Notes: generated from the letters alone by a model not told the origin. Shown: positions 26,398 through 35,324, counted from the stretch's first letter. The stretch: 64,000 nucleotides of DNA from Allokutzneria oryzae (GCF_042429765.1 NZ_JBHLZU010000020.1:360537-424536), one strand, 5' to 3'. Translations and numbers: made by a program.

Positions 26398-26534
26398 TTA
26401 ACAAGTTATCCGCTGGGTGAAGCCGGGACAAGCAGGTACCTATATCGGATACATACCGTGCCTGAACCGGGTGAACGCAGGCTCTCGCCAGAAGCTCGAA
26501 ATGAGCTGAACGTCACAACTGGAGGGAGCCCATT

Positions 26535-26924
26535 ATGGGGTCTTTGACGTTCTGGAAGCGTTCCGCGGCGGTCCTCGCGATCTCCGCGTCGGCGCTGGGC
26601 ACCGTGGCTGGGGCCGCGAGTGCCGAACCTGCCTCGGCGGCCGCCGTCTCCGCCGAGTCCCAGGCAGCAGCGAAGGTCTACACGCACACGTTCAGCGCGG
26701 GCACCACCCAGGGCCTGTACTCCGCCGTCCTCACCGGCGGCACGCTCGCGGCGAACGGCTCGTGCATGAAGGTGGCCCCCGGCTTCCTGAAGTTCGGGTG
26801 CCCGGTCATCGCGGCCTTCGTGACCAACTACTTCATCCGCAACCCTCCATCGGGGCGCTGCCTGGAGGTTTCGGTCACGGTGGGGCTGCCGCCGTCAGCG
26901 AACGGGCGCTACGTCACGTGCTGA
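26535..26924 (+). CDS. Small secreted four-cysteine protein
   Basis: 129 residues that I do not recognise. It has a clear Sec signal: a basic start (MGSLTFWKRSAAVL), a hydrophobic stretch and an AxA site (near AASA-EPASAAAV). The mature part of roughly 85-100 residues has four cysteines (GSCMKV, KFGCPV, GRCLEV and the C-terminal YVTC), which fits two disulfides. It ends exactly on the last cysteine. The ATG is well supported by GGAGGG 9 nt upstream. It is divergent from the SARP-type regulator, which may control it. A role as inhibitor, toxin or cell-wall protein would be speculation. Confidence 0.75.
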   Translation: MGSLTFWKRSAAVLAISASALGTVAGAASAEPASAAAVSAESQAAAKVYTHTFSAGTTQGLYSAVLTGGTLAANGSCMKVAPGFLKFGCPVIAAFVTNYFIRNPPSGRCLEVSVTVGLPPSANGRYVTC

Positions 26925-27113
26925 CCATGTAGTTCACGCCGGATACCCGACCTCGGCCCGTGGTGCGCGCTCACCACGGGCCGAGTCGCGTCCCGGAGTG
27001 TTCGCGCGGCTAGGGGTGATCACCGGGTTTGCCCAGGCAACCGGCTCTCGGGCCGTCCCGGGAAGGAATGCGGTGGTGCGGCGCGTTAAACTAGGTGTGT
27101 TCCCACCAAGCCA

Positions 27114-27486
27114 GGGGGTGAACGGTTTCGACTCTGGACGTTGATTCAGGGGAAGCGTGCAGGTGCAGGCGAGAGACCACCTCAAGCGTCATCGCAACCT
27201 AATAAGCGCCAAGGCTAGTAGCCAGCGCGAGTTCGCCCTCGCTGCCTAAGTAGCGGGGCAACTCTGTCGGCCCGGGGATGCCTCCGCCCCGGTTCCCGGC
27301 ATCAGCTAGGGGGCTCACCGTCGCGGCCGGCCGCGGACCGCGACGGGACACCAAACAGCGGCTGGGCCCGTCACACCGGACTTGTTCGCGAGACCGGCGG
27401 GGTCGAGTAGAGACACAGCGGACTGCGCACGGAGAAGTCCTGATGAACCGGCAGAGGACCCGGGTTCGATTCCCGGCACCTCCACC
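27114..27486 (+). ncRNA. ssrA: Transfer-messenger RNA (tmRNA)
   Basis: The 5' end GGGGGTGAACGGTTTCGAC and the 3' end (GGTTCGATTCCCGGCACC, then TCCACC) form the tRNA-like acceptor and T arms; the 7-bp acceptor pairs with one G-T. The tag reading frame at 27208-27249 encodes AKASSQREFALAA followed by TAA. The FALAA ending is typical of actinobacteria. The 3' CCA is encoded as CCG, so the last A must be added or restored post-transcriptionally. It works with SmpB from 23174. Length is about 373 nt. Confidence 0.96.
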
Positions 27487-27498
27487 GAAGTGCTGTTC

Positions 27499-27525
27499 GC
27501 GGCCCCCAGCTTCGCTGGGGGCCGC
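27499..27525 (+). terminator. Terminator of ssrA
   Basis: GCGGCCCCCAG and CTGGGGGCCGC form an 11-bp stem with a 5-nt CTTCG loop, followed by a T/C-rich tract. Confidence 0.85.
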
Positions 27526-27546
27526 TTCCCTTTCTCCGTGTATCTG

Positions 27547-27567
27547 TTGGGGGAGCGACTCCCCCAA
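27547..27567. repeat. CGA-loop hairpin, copy 3 (behind tmRNA)
   Basis: TTGGGGGAG and CTCCCCCAA around the same CGA loop as the copies behind tRNA-fMet. The flanking spacer (CGGTGCGGGCT, then a GCGTTG word and a TGACCAGC octamer at 27618) is also shared. The stem bases differ but stay paired. Confidence 0.55.
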
Positions 27568-27710
27568 GCCCCCTGCGGTGCGGGCTCCTGCTGTTCCAGC
27601 GTTGTGCGGTTGGGCGTTGACCAGCTTCGGTGTGGTGCGGTTGGTCTTGGCCGCTTCCGGGGCTGGTTCGTGTGGTGTGGTGCGGGTGGCGTTGACCGCT
27701 TTCGTCGTTC

Positions 27711-27755
27711 GGGGGGGGGGGGGGGGGGNNNNNNNNNNNNNNNNNNNNNNNNNNN
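27711..27755. other. Assembly gap: 18 G followed by 27 N
   Basis: A homopolymer of 18 G (27711-27728) runs into undetermined bases (27729-27755). True length and content are unknown. The 3' end of the response regulator gene lies in or next to it. Confidence 0.95.
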
Positions 27756-28416
27756 AGCGGGTTACCAGGCCCGCGTCGTAGGCGAGTAGGCCCGCTTGGG
27801 TTCTGTTGGCGCACTCCAGCTTCACCAGGAGGCGGGAGACGTAGCCCTTCACCGTCGCTTCGCTCAGGTGCAGTTTGGCGGCGATGTTGGCGTTCGACAG
27901 GCCTTCGCCGAGGCAGGTCAGCACTTCCGACTCGCGTTCGGTGAGGTCGTTGACCAGCGCCAGCGCCTTGTCGCGCGCAGCCTGTTCGTCCGAGGAGGCC
28001 GCCACCAGCCGCTTCGCGGCCGCGGGGGAGAGCACCATGTGACCGTCGGCCGCCACTCGCACCAGGCCGATCAGGTCCTCCGGGGGAGTCGACTTCACCA
28101 GGAAGCCCGACGCGCCCGCGCGCAGTGCCCTGATCACGTACTGGTCGGCGTCGAAGGTGGTGAGCGCGACGACCGTCGGCGGGCTCGGCATGCGGTGGAT
28201 GCGCTCGATCGCGGTGAGCCCGTCCACGCCCGGCATGCGCAGGTCCATCAGCACGACGTCCGGCCGGTGGCGCACAACGGACTCCACCGCCGCCGCGCCG
28301 TCGTGCGCCTGGTCGACGACGTCGATGTCCTCTGCGGAGCCGAGGATCGTGCGCAGGTGCGCGCACACCATCGGCTCGTCGTCGACGACCAGCACCTTGA
28401 TCACGTCACGGTTCAT
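27756..28416 (-). CDS. NarL/LuxR-type response regulator (3' end in the assembly gap)
   Basis: About 220 residues are visible from ATG 28416. The receiver domain has the acidic pair DDE at residues 12-14, the phosphoacceptor Asp58 (VVLMDLRMPG) and the conserved Lys in GFLVKSTPPEDL. The C-terminal LuxR helix-turn-helix reads LTERESEVLTCLGEGLSNANI and LSEATVKGYVSRLL. The frame reaches LLAYDAGLVTR at the gap, which is where such proteins normally end, so only a few codons are probably lost. The start overlaps the kinase stop by 11 bp, so the two are translationally coupled. Confidence 0.9.
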
Positions 28417-29716
28417 CGTGTGGGCCCCCGACCGTCGGGACGTAGGCGGGAAGTATCGCATCGACCTCGAAGCCACCACTGTCGGTCGGACCGGCCCGCA
28501 GCCTGCCGTGCACGAGCTCCACCCGTTGCTTGAGACCGAGCAGGCCCGAGCCGGAGCCACTTCCGATCAGGCTCGGATCCACCGGCGAGGTCGCCTCGGA
28601 GTTCCGCACGATCAGCCGCAGGCGGTCGCCGCTGTAGCGCACGTAGACCCGCACCCAGGCACCCGGCGCGTGCTTGCGCGCGTTGGTCAGCGCCTCCTGG
28701 ACGATCCGGTACGCCGTCCTGCCCACCACCGGTGAGGCCTCGAACCGGGTGCCGTCCTCGATCAGCTCCGTGCGCACGCCGACGGACCTGGACTCCTCGA
28801 CCAGCGCGGTCAGGTCGATCACCGTCGAGTCGGAGCCGTCCTCGGGGATCACCTCGTCGGTCCTCGGCCCCGCCCGCAGCACGCCGACGAGGTCGCGCAG
28901 CTCCTCCAACGCCTGGCAGCCCGCCGCGCGCAGCTCCTCCGCCGAGTTCCTGGTCGCCTCGTCCGCCGCCGTGATCCGCAGTGCGCCCGCCTGGAGCACC
29001 ATCAAGCTCACCCGGTGGGTGACCACGTCGTGCATCTCCGTCGCCAGCTTCACGCGTTCGTCCGCGCGGGCCTGCTCGGCGAGCAGGTGCTGCTCCCGTT
29101 CCGCGCGTTCCGCCCGCTCCGTCAACGCGTGGAACAGCCGGAGCCGCTGACCGTTGTAGAGGCCCAGCATCGCGGGCAGGACCGTGTAGAGGATCGCGGC
29201 CGGCCGCACGTCGAACTCGGGACTGTCCAACGGAAGCAGCTGCCACGGGCGCATCGCGATGACCAGCATGACGGCCGTCATCAACCAGGCAGACCACTTG
29301 CGCTCGGCGTACTTCATCGCGCCGTAGATCGCGAACGACGTGGCCAGCGGCAGCCACGGCCGGGCAACGTCGTTCGGCGCGACCATGATGCCCGGCCACA
29401 AGAGCTCACTGGCGAACATGATCAGCGCGGCGACTGTGGTCACCGCGAGGCAGGACAACGGCGCGGTGCGGCGGAAGAACAGCAGCGTCAGCGGCACCAG
29501 CAGGTCGAGCGCGATCGAGTACCAGAGGATGTCGCTCAGCGGTGGCCGCACCGACACGATGACGAGGCCGATGACGCCCACCACGAACGACAACGGCGCG
29601 ATGTCGAACCCGAAGTCTCGCCAGGTCGGCCACAGTGGACGCTTCACCGTGGTGACGGTACTGGCGGGAGTGGCGACTCGGAGCGCCGCGACGCCCTTCG
29701 ACGGTGGCCAGACCAT
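28406..29716 (-). CDS. Sensor histidine kinase, NarL-partner (HisKA_3) type
   Basis: 436 residues. Several hydrophobic segments fill the first 200 residues (for example PLSFVVGVIGLVIVSV and LLVPLTLLFF). The dimerisation helix carries the phosphoacceptor His229 in LATEMHDVVTHRVSLMV, and the HATPase domain has EALTNARKHAPG (N box) and GSGLLGLKQRVEL (G box). The signal is unknown; the sensor part is membrane-embedded with little extracytoplasmic sequence, as in DesK-like kinases. It phosphorylates the response regulator encoded immediately downstream. Confidence 0.92.
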   Translation of the reverse strand: MVWPPSKGVAALRVATPASTVTTVKRPLWPTWRDFGFDIAPLSFVVGVIGLVIVSVRPPLSDILWYSIALDLLVPLTLLFFRRTAPLSCLAVTTVAALIMFASELLWPGIMVAPNDVARPWLPLATSFAIYGAMKYAERKWSAWLMTAVMLVIAMRPWQLLPLDSPEFDVRPAAILYTVLPAMLGLYNGQRLRLFHALTERAERAEREQHLLAEQARADERVKLATEMHDVVTHRVSLMVLQAGALRITAADEATRNSAEELRAAGCQALEELRDLVGVLRAGPRTDEVIPEDGSDSTVIDLTALVEESRSVGVRTELIEDGTRFEASPVVGRTAYRIVQEALTNARKHAPGAWVRVYVRYSGDRLRLIVRNSEATSPVDPSLIGSGSGSGLLGLKQRVELVHGRLRAGPTDSGGFEVDAILPAYVPTVGGPHDEP

Positions 29717-29838
29717 ACGAAAGTAGCCCCGGCCCGTCCCTGCCGAGACTTTGGTCGAACTGAGTGCACACCTTGCGCGCTGGCAGCGCTGTTGTGGGCG
29801 CGGTCGAATACCCCTGGCCGTTCGAAGGGGAGGAAACG

Positions 29839-31362
29839 ATGGGGTCGACGGTACGACGGGGTGGCACGGCCGAGGGGGTGTCGGCGCGGGAGGGAGCCGG
29901 CGTCCCCTCGGTCGCCTGGGGGCCGGTGCTGGGCGTGACCGCGGCGCTCGGTCTGGTGCTGTTGCTGTTCAGCGGGCGCTACGGGTTTTTCGGTGACGAG
30001 CTCTACTTCATCACCGCCGGTCGGCATCTCGACTGGGGGTATGCCGACCAGCCACCGATGCTGCCGTTGCTGGCGCTGGCGATGGACAACCTGTTCGGTG
30101 GCTCCGTCGTCGGGCTGAGGCTGCCCGCGACGCTGATCACCGCCTCTGGTGCGATCACCGCGGCGCTGCTCGCGCGGGAGTTCGGCGGTAGGACAGGCGC
30201 ACAGGTGGCGTCCGCGGGCGCCTACGCCTTCTCCGCCGTCATGCTCGGCAGGCTGCTCGCGACGTCCACTGTGGACCCCGTGCTCTGGGCGGTCGTGCTG
30301 CTGCTGGTGGTCCGGTGGGTGCGCACGCGCAACGACAAGCTGTTGCTCTGGGCCGGTCTGGTGACCGCCGTCGCGATCCAGGTGAAGTTCCTCATCCCGG
30401 TGCTGTGGGTGGTGCTCGGTGTCAGCGCGCTGCTGCTCGGCCCGCGTGACCTGCTCCGGAGGCCCCTGTTGTGGGTCGGCGCGCTGCTCGCCGTGGTGGT
30501 CACCGTGCCGACGCTGCTGTGGCAGGCCGCCAACGGCTGGCCCCAGCTGGAGATGCGCGCCGTCGTCGCGGGGGAGTCGGAGCTGTTCGGCGGGCCACTG
30601 CTGTTCCTGCCTGCGACCCTGCTGACCGCGGGGCTCGGTGTCGGCACGGTGCTGGTCTTCTACGGACTGTGGCGGCTGTTCCGCTCCCCGGAGCTTCGCG
30701 ACTACCGCTTCCTGGGGCTGACCGTTGTCGGGCTGGTCGCGGTGTTCGCACTCACCGGCGGGCGCATCTACTACTCGGCGGGAGTGTTCCCGCTGTTGTT
30801 CGCGGCGGGCTCGGCGGAGCTCCAGCGCCGCCGGACCGGGCGGTGGCTGCCCTGGGTCGTGTGGCCCGCGTTCGGGCTCTCGGCGGTGCTCGCGGTGCAG
30901 TCCCTTCCGCTGAAGGCGGAGTCGGAGCTGGACTACCCGAACATCGGGGTCAAGTTCGAGAACTTCACCGACAGCGGCCAGTTCGGTTGGCCGGAGCTGG
31001 CCGACGCGGTGGCCGGGGTGTATCGCGCCCAGTCTCCGGAAAAGCAGCGCGACACGGTGCTCGTCAGCAACTCCTACTGGGAGGCCAGCGCCCTGGCGTA
31101 CTACGGACCCGAGCGGGGGCTGCCCGCCTCCTTCAGCCCGCACCGCGGTTTCTCCTACTTCGGGACGCCACCGGAGAACGCGAAGAACGTCATCTACTCC
31201 GGAGAGGACCCCGGTCCGCTACGTTTGCAGTTTGCATCGTGCACGAAGAACGGTGCGGTCTCGACCCGGCTCGGCATCGTCGACGGAACGCCGATCTGGC
31301 TCTGCGAGGGCTTCACCGGGAGCTGGGCGCGGCTGTGGCCGACGCTGCGCAGGATGGCCTGA
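29839..31362 (+). CDS. Glycosyltransferase family 39 (mannosyltransferase-like) membrane protein
   Basis: 507 residues with about ten to twelve membrane helices. The first extracytoplasmic loop has GYFGFFGDELYF-like sequence (RYGFFGDELYFITAGRH) with the acidic pair (D-E) that is catalytic in GT-C enzymes, then DWGYADQPPMLPLLA, a well-conserved GT39/ArnT-like block. These enzymes transfer sugars from polyprenyl-phosphate donors outside the membrane. The acceptor is unknown. ATG 29839 is preceded by GGGGAGG at 5-nt spacing. It is divergent from the histidine kinase. Confidence 0.88.
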   Translation: MGSTVRRGGTAEGVSAREGAGVPSVAWGPVLGVTAALGLVLLLFSGRYGFFGDELYFITAGRHLDWGYADQPPMLPLLALAMDNLFGGSVVGLRLPATLITASGAITAALLAREFGGRTGAQVASAGAYAFSAVMLGRLLATSTVDPVLWAVVLLLVVRWVRTRNDKLLLWAGLVTAVAIQVKFLIPVLWVVLGVSALLLGPRDLLRRPLLWVGALLAVVVTVPTLLWQAANGWPQLEMRAVVAGESELFGGPLLFLPATLLTAGLGVGTVLVFYGLWRLFRSPELRDYRFLGLTVVGLVAVFALTGGRIYYSAGVFPLLFAAGSAELQRRRTGRWLPWVVWPAFGLSAVLAVQSLPLKAESELDYPNIGVKFENFTDSGQFGWPELADAVAGVYRAQSPEKQRDTVLVSNSYWEASALAYYGPERGLPASFSPHRGFSYFGTPPENAKNVIYSGEDPGPLRLQFASCTKNGAVSTRLGIVDGTPIWLCEGFTGSWARLWPTLRRMA

Positions 31363-31370
31363 GCTGGCCC

Positions 31371-31401
31371 GCTCTCCGCGGGTTCCCGCCCCGCGGAGAG
31401 C
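31371..31401 (+). terminator. Terminator after the GT39 gene
   Basis: A perfect 12-bp stem (GCTCTCCGCGGG and CCCGCGGAGAGC) with a 7-nt loop, 8 bp after the stop codon. Confidence 0.8.
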
Positions 31402-31524
31402 TTCCCCGCGCCATCCGCTCGGGTGACGTTGCACACCGTGATCGCATGAATCGGCCCGGGGTTCGGGTAACGATGCGCATTGCAACGTACGGGTGAGGTC
31501 GCGCTAATCGAGTGAGAGACCCCC

Positions 31525-31539
31525 TTGATCGTGGATCAA
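31525..31539. promoter_or_regulatory. Palindrome TTGATC-GTG-GATCAA
   Basis: A perfect 6-3-6 palindrome in the 377-bp gene-free stretch 31402-31778 before the diguanylate cyclase gene. It is a candidate operator. The rest of that stretch shows no gene. Confidence 0.35.
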
Positions 31540-31778
31540 ACAATTACCGGCCGTGAGAGTCGCGTGCGCTATCGAACGCGCTGGTGAGGGGCCGTTTGGC
31601 GGACAAATCCGCATGTTGCACACGGTCCTGATCAACGACCCGCGACACGCCCCGATCGATCTAATTCCATAACCTTGATGTGGCAGGTCGTTCCCCGGCG
31701 AATTGGTCGACAGTCGGACCCGGCGATTACTACAGTGAGTTGTCCGTGTTCGGTCCTTTACCGACTGTGACTGGGGTT

Positions 31779-33389
31779 ATGGACAGGAAACGATTCGCCA
31801 TGATCGCCGCGACGGCGATGACTTTGGCGATCGTTGTCGTGATCCTGGCGGGTTTCCGGTTGCTGCCCCCGGTCTCCGTGCTCGCACTGGACAACTTCGC
31901 CCAGCTCTCCGCGGGAACCGCGGGCACCCTCTGCTGTCTGCTGTCCGCGCGCGGCAGGCACGGCAGCGACCGCAGATGGCGGCTGATCATGGGCGCGGGC
32001 TGGGGGATCTGGACCCTCGGCCAGGTCGTGTGGACCTGGTACCACGTCGTCCTGCGCAGCCAGCCGCCCCAGCCCTCGCTCGCCGACATCGGCTACCTGA
32101 TCATGCCGGTGGTCGTGCTGGTCGCCCTGCTCGTCTTCAGCGACCACCGCCAGCCCGGCTCCGTGGTGCTGGCGATCGATCGGCGGCTCACCAGGGCCAG
32201 GGTGGTGCTCGTGCTCGACGGCCTGATCGTGGTCGGCTCGCTGTTCATCCTGACCTGGACAACGGTCATGGAGTCGATGGTGCGGGCCAGCTCGCCGTCC
32301 CCGCTGGCCTTCGCCGTCGCGATCGCCTACCCGCTGATCGACATCGTGCTGCTGGTCATCGTCGTCATGCTCGCCACCATCCGGCTCGTCGGGCGGCGGC
32401 TCCCGCTCGCGTTCATCGGCATGGGCGTGATCACGCTGTTCGTCTCCGACTGCATCTTCGCCTACCTGGTCAGCGCGGGCGTGAAGGAGATCCCGGCCTT
32501 GGCGAACTTCGGCTACATCACCGCCCCGGTGCTCTTCGCGCTCGCCGCGCTCGCCCCGGCCAGCTCCGTGCCCGTCGCGATGTACGCGGCCCCGCCGCGC
32601 CGCGCGGATGGCAGGCTGCCGGTCGTCGAGTGGGTGCACGTGCTGATGCCGTACCTGCCGCTGGTGCTGACGGGCTCGCTCATCCTGGTGCGCACCGCCT
32701 TCGGCAACGCCCCCGGACCGCTGGAGATCTACCTCGGTCTCGTGGTGATCGCCCTGGTCGTGGTGCGCCAGCTGGTCACCCTGGTCGAGAACATGTGGCT
32801 GCTGGACCGCATCCGGCAGAGCCAGCGCCAGCTGGAGCACCAGGCCTTCCACGACTCGCTGACCGGCCTCGCCAACCGCGTGCTCTTCCGCGACCGCCTG
32901 GACCACGCCATCCACCTCGGCTCCCGGCGGGGCCACCCGGTCACCCTGCTCTTCGCCGACCTGGACGACTTCAAGATCGTCAACGACGGCCTCGGCCACG
33001 CGGCGGGCGACGCGCTGCTGCGGGCGATCGCCGACCGGCTGCGCTCCTGCGTGCGCTCCACCGACACGGTCGCCCGGCTCGGCGGCGACGAGTTCGGCAT
33101 CCTGCTCGACGAGGCGGAACGGGCCGACAAGGTCGGCGAGCGCCTCCTCGAAGCGCTGCGCGTGCCCTTCGTGATCGGCGGAGAGCACCACCTGGTCCGC
33201 GCCAGCATCGGCCTGGTTCGCGCCGACCCGCAGGAACGCGGTCTGACCGCCGACGTCCTGCTCGGCCGCGCCGATGTGGCGATGTACAGCGCGAAGCGGC
33301 ACGGCAAGGGCACGCTGGTCACCTACGAGCCCGCACTGGGCGTCACGCCGACCGTCGCCCCGCGCCTCGCCGGCTCCACTCCCGCCTGA
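31779..33389 (+). CDS. Membrane diguanylate cyclase (GGDEF protein)
   Basis: 536 residues from ATG 31779. The first 340 residues are eight to ten membrane helices forming a sensor module of no family I can name. A GGDEF domain follows after a short coiled-coil linker (RQSQRQLEHQAFHDSLTGL). The active-site motif GGDEF is intact at residues 435-439 (VARLGGDEFGILL). There is no EAL domain, so it should make cyclic di-GMP rather than degrade it. No RxxD inhibitory site is seen in the expected place. An in-frame extension up to 31680 is possible, but its first 33 residues do not look like protein. Confidence 0.85.
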   Translation: MDRKRFAMIAATAMTLAIVVVILAGFRLLPPVSVLALDNFAQLSAGTAGTLCCLLSARGRHGSDRRWRLIMGAGWGIWTLGQVVWTWYHVVLRSQPPQPSLADIGYLIMPVVVLVALLVFSDHRQPGSVVLAIDRRLTRARVVLVLDGLIVVGSLFILTWTTVMESMVRASSPSPLAFAVAIAYPLIDIVLLVIVVMLATIRLVGRRLPLAFIGMGVITLFVSDCIFAYLVSAGVKEIPALANFGYITAPVLFALAALAPASSVPVAMYAAPPRRADGRLPVVEWVHVLMPYLPLVLTGSLILVRTAFGNAPGPLEIYLGLVVIALVVVRQLVTLVENMWLLDRIRQSQRQLEHQAFHDSLTGLANRVLFRDRLDHAIHLGSRRGHPVTLLFADLDDFKIVNDGLGHAAGDALLRAIADRLRSCVRSTDTVARLGGDEFGILLDEAERADKVGERLLEALRVPFVIGGEHHLVRASIGLVRADPQERGLTADVLLGRADVAMYSAKRHGKGTLVTYEPALGVTPTVAPRLAGSTPA

Positions 33390-33435
33390 CACCCGGCCCA
33401 CAGCGTTCGCGTGGCCTGGCCGACGCGCCCAGGTT

Positions 33436-33502
33436 TTCGCGTTTTGTAGTCTTAATGCGCGAGAGAGCGCTCCCATTTCGCATCATGACTACAAAACGCG
33501 AA
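33436..33502. repeat. Long inverted repeat between convergent genes
   Basis: Perfect 16-bp arms (TTCGCGTTTTGTAGTC at 33436-33451 and its complement at 33487-33502) enclose 35 nt that contain a second small inverted repeat (ATGCG/CGCAT). It lies between the convergent diguanylate cyclase and DUF6528-like genes. It could be a bidirectional terminator or a palindromic repeat element. Confidence 0.75.
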
Positions 33503-33620
33503 ATGAGGGGTGCGCGCGTGTGATGGGTGTGGGCACCAGGGGCGGCGAGGTGGTTGCGAGACACGGCCTGGTCCCGATGGGCTCCTGGTGTCCCGAAGGG
33601 GGCGCGGGGGAGGCGTGGGG

Positions 33621-34586
33621 TTACTGGTAGGCGGCGTACCAGAAGCGGGCCTTGTAGAACTCCGCTCCCGTCCGCGTGCGCTTCATGTCGCTGCCGAAGA
33701 AGTCGATCGTGTCCGTGCACCAGGACGTGCGGCAGCCCGACTTCGGCTTCGCCTCGATCACCTGGTTCGTCGTCGGGTGGTTGCCGACCGCCTTCACGCC
33801 CGAGCGGTTCACCGCGGCCGACTGCGGATAGTTCTCCGTGAAAGCGTTGGTGGACTTGACGAACTGGTAGACCTTCGAGCCCGTCGTGACCCAGAGGCGG
33901 TCCTTGTCGCCGTAGACCGGCTGGAGGTCGTGGCCGCCCTTCGTCGGCAGCGCGATCTTCTTCGCCTCCGACAGGGTCGGGCTCGCCGCCGTGCCGCCGA
34001 CCTTCAACGCCACCAGGTGGTGGTCGCCGAGCGCCCAGAGCAGGTTGGCCTGCGGGTCCCAGAGGACACCGTGGCCGCCGGGGAGGTCGTACTGCGCGTG
34101 CTTCGTGGCTCCCGCGCCCTGTGACGCGGCGTAGAGCCTGATCCAGCCACCGTGGCTCGCCGCCGCCGCGACGTTGCCGTTCGGCAGCACCTCCGCCGCG
34201 TGCGGGTTGTCCGCTCCCGGCACCGCCACCGACCACTTGCGCTTGCCCGACGGGTAGGCGGCGACGCCGAGGAAGCCGCCCGAAGCGGCTGTGACCAGGA
34301 CATCGCCGCCGTGGTGGGAGTTCGACCGCAGCCGGGCGTCGGACGGGTTGGACCAGCCCCCGGTGGGGAAGCCGTTGGCCGAGGTCGGCGACCAGGACCA
34401 CTTCGTCGCCGCGCCGCCGCCCCAGCTGCTCACCGCCGGGTCGAAGATCATGATCTTCTTGCTCGCCTGTTCGGTGGTGACGACGTTCACGGTCGCGTCG
34501 GGGCCGGGGTCCGCCACTGCGGGGACCGACAGCGCGCCCGCGCCCAGGACCGCGCCGAGAACGACACCGGTGAACCTGTTGAGCAC
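33621..34586 (-). CDS. Secreted DUF6528-like protein
   Basis: 321 residues. The Sec signal reads VLNRFTGVVLGAVLGAGALS, with cleavage near VPAVADPG. The mature part has repeated short beta-strand patterns (SSWGGGAATKWSWSP, GGDVLVTAASGGFLGVA, NVAAAASHGGWIRLY), which suggests a beta-propeller. I associate it with actinobacterial DUF6528 proteins, with moderate certainty. The function is unknown. GTG 34586 was chosen because AAGGGG lies 6 nt upstream and because it begins the signal peptide; the longer frame adds charged residues. Confidence 0.75.
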   Translation of the reverse strand: MLNRFTGVVLGAVLGAGALSVPAVADPGPDATVNVVTTEQASKKIMIFDPAVSSWGGGAATKWSWSPTSANGFPTGGWSNPSDARLRSNSHHGGDVLVTAASGGFLGVAAYPSGKRKWSVAVPGADNPHAAEVLPNGNVAAAASHGGWIRLYAASQGAGATKHAQYDLPGGHGVLWDPQANLLWALGDHHLVALKVGGTAASPTLSEAKKIALPTKGGHDLQPVYGDKDRLWVTTGSKVYQFVKSTNAFTENYPQSAAVNRSGVKAVGNHPTTNQVIEAKPKSGCRTSWCTDTIDFFGSDMKRTRTGAEFYKARFWYAAYQ

Positions 34587-34675
34587 GACAAACCCCTTCC
34601 GGTCGGCGACGACGAGCAAGGTCTACCAGCAGTTTCGCGTGGGCGACCACGGTTCGGGGCTGGCGGCAAACAACC

Positions 34676-35314
34676 TTACGAAAGCGCTGCCGCGCTCGTC
34701 CGGTCGAAGTGCGCGAGGCCGCGCGAGGTCAGGTCGATCGCCTTGTACAGCTCCTGCCGCACCACGTCGGGATCCTCGCAGTCGACCGCAGCCACGCGGA
34801 CGGCTGCCAGGATGCCGCCGATCACCGAGCCGACCATCACCGCAGCCTCGTACGGGGTGAGCCGGTTCGGGTAGACCGCGCACAGCGCATCCGCCATCTG
34901 CTGCTCCACGGCCAGCAGGCGGTGCAGTGCGTGCGCTTGGAGTGCGGGCACCGACTTGAGCAGCGAGATGCGCAGCGCCGCCGCGCCCGAGGTGATGTCC
35001 TGGTTCCACACCGTGGAGAGCAGGTTCTCCTTCAGCGCGCGCACCAGGAGCTCGCTGGGGCTCTCGCTGCCGTCGCAGGCGGCGATGGTGTTCATCACCA
35101 GTTCCGCGCGCTCCACCGGGTGGGTGAAGAGCACGTCCTCCTTGCTGGGGAAGTGGTCGAAGAACGTCCGCGTCGACACGTCCGCCGCGGCGGCGATCTG
35201 CGCCACCGTCGTGCGCTCGTAGCCCTTCTCCGCGAACAGGGCGAGTGCGGCTTCGACAAGCGCCACCCTGGTGCGCTGCTTCTTGCGTTCCCTCAGACCC
35301 TGCTCCGCCGTCAC
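34676..35314 (-). CDS. TetR family transcriptional regulator
   Basis: 212 residues. The N-terminal helix-turn-helix reads VALVEAALALFAEKGYERTT, VAQIAAAADVSTRTFFDHFP, then SKEDVLF. The C-terminal ligand domain has an AcrR-like pattern. GTG 35314 was chosen to start just before the DNA-binding helices. It is divergent from an OmpR-type response regulator gene. A large imperfect palindrome between the two starts is the likely operator, so it may repress both itself and the two-component genes. Confidence 0.9.
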   Translation of the reverse strand: MTAEQGLRERKKQRTRVALVEAALALFAEKGYERTTVAQIAAAADVSTRTFFDHFPSKEDVLFTHPVERAELVMNTIAACDGSESPSELLVRALKENLLSTVWNQDITSGAAALRISLLKSVPALQAHALHRLLAVEQQMADALCAVYPNRLTPYEAAVMVGSVIGGILAAVRVAAVDCEDPDVVRQELYKAIDLTSRGLAHFDRTSAAALS

Positions 35315-35324
35315 GACGGGCAGG

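Noticed and set aside
27199..28560. A 453-codon minus frame passing through the N gap and over tmRNA
   Set aside because: It joins the response regulator to the antisense of a spacer and of tmRNA through undetermined bases. The real gene must stop in or near the gap.
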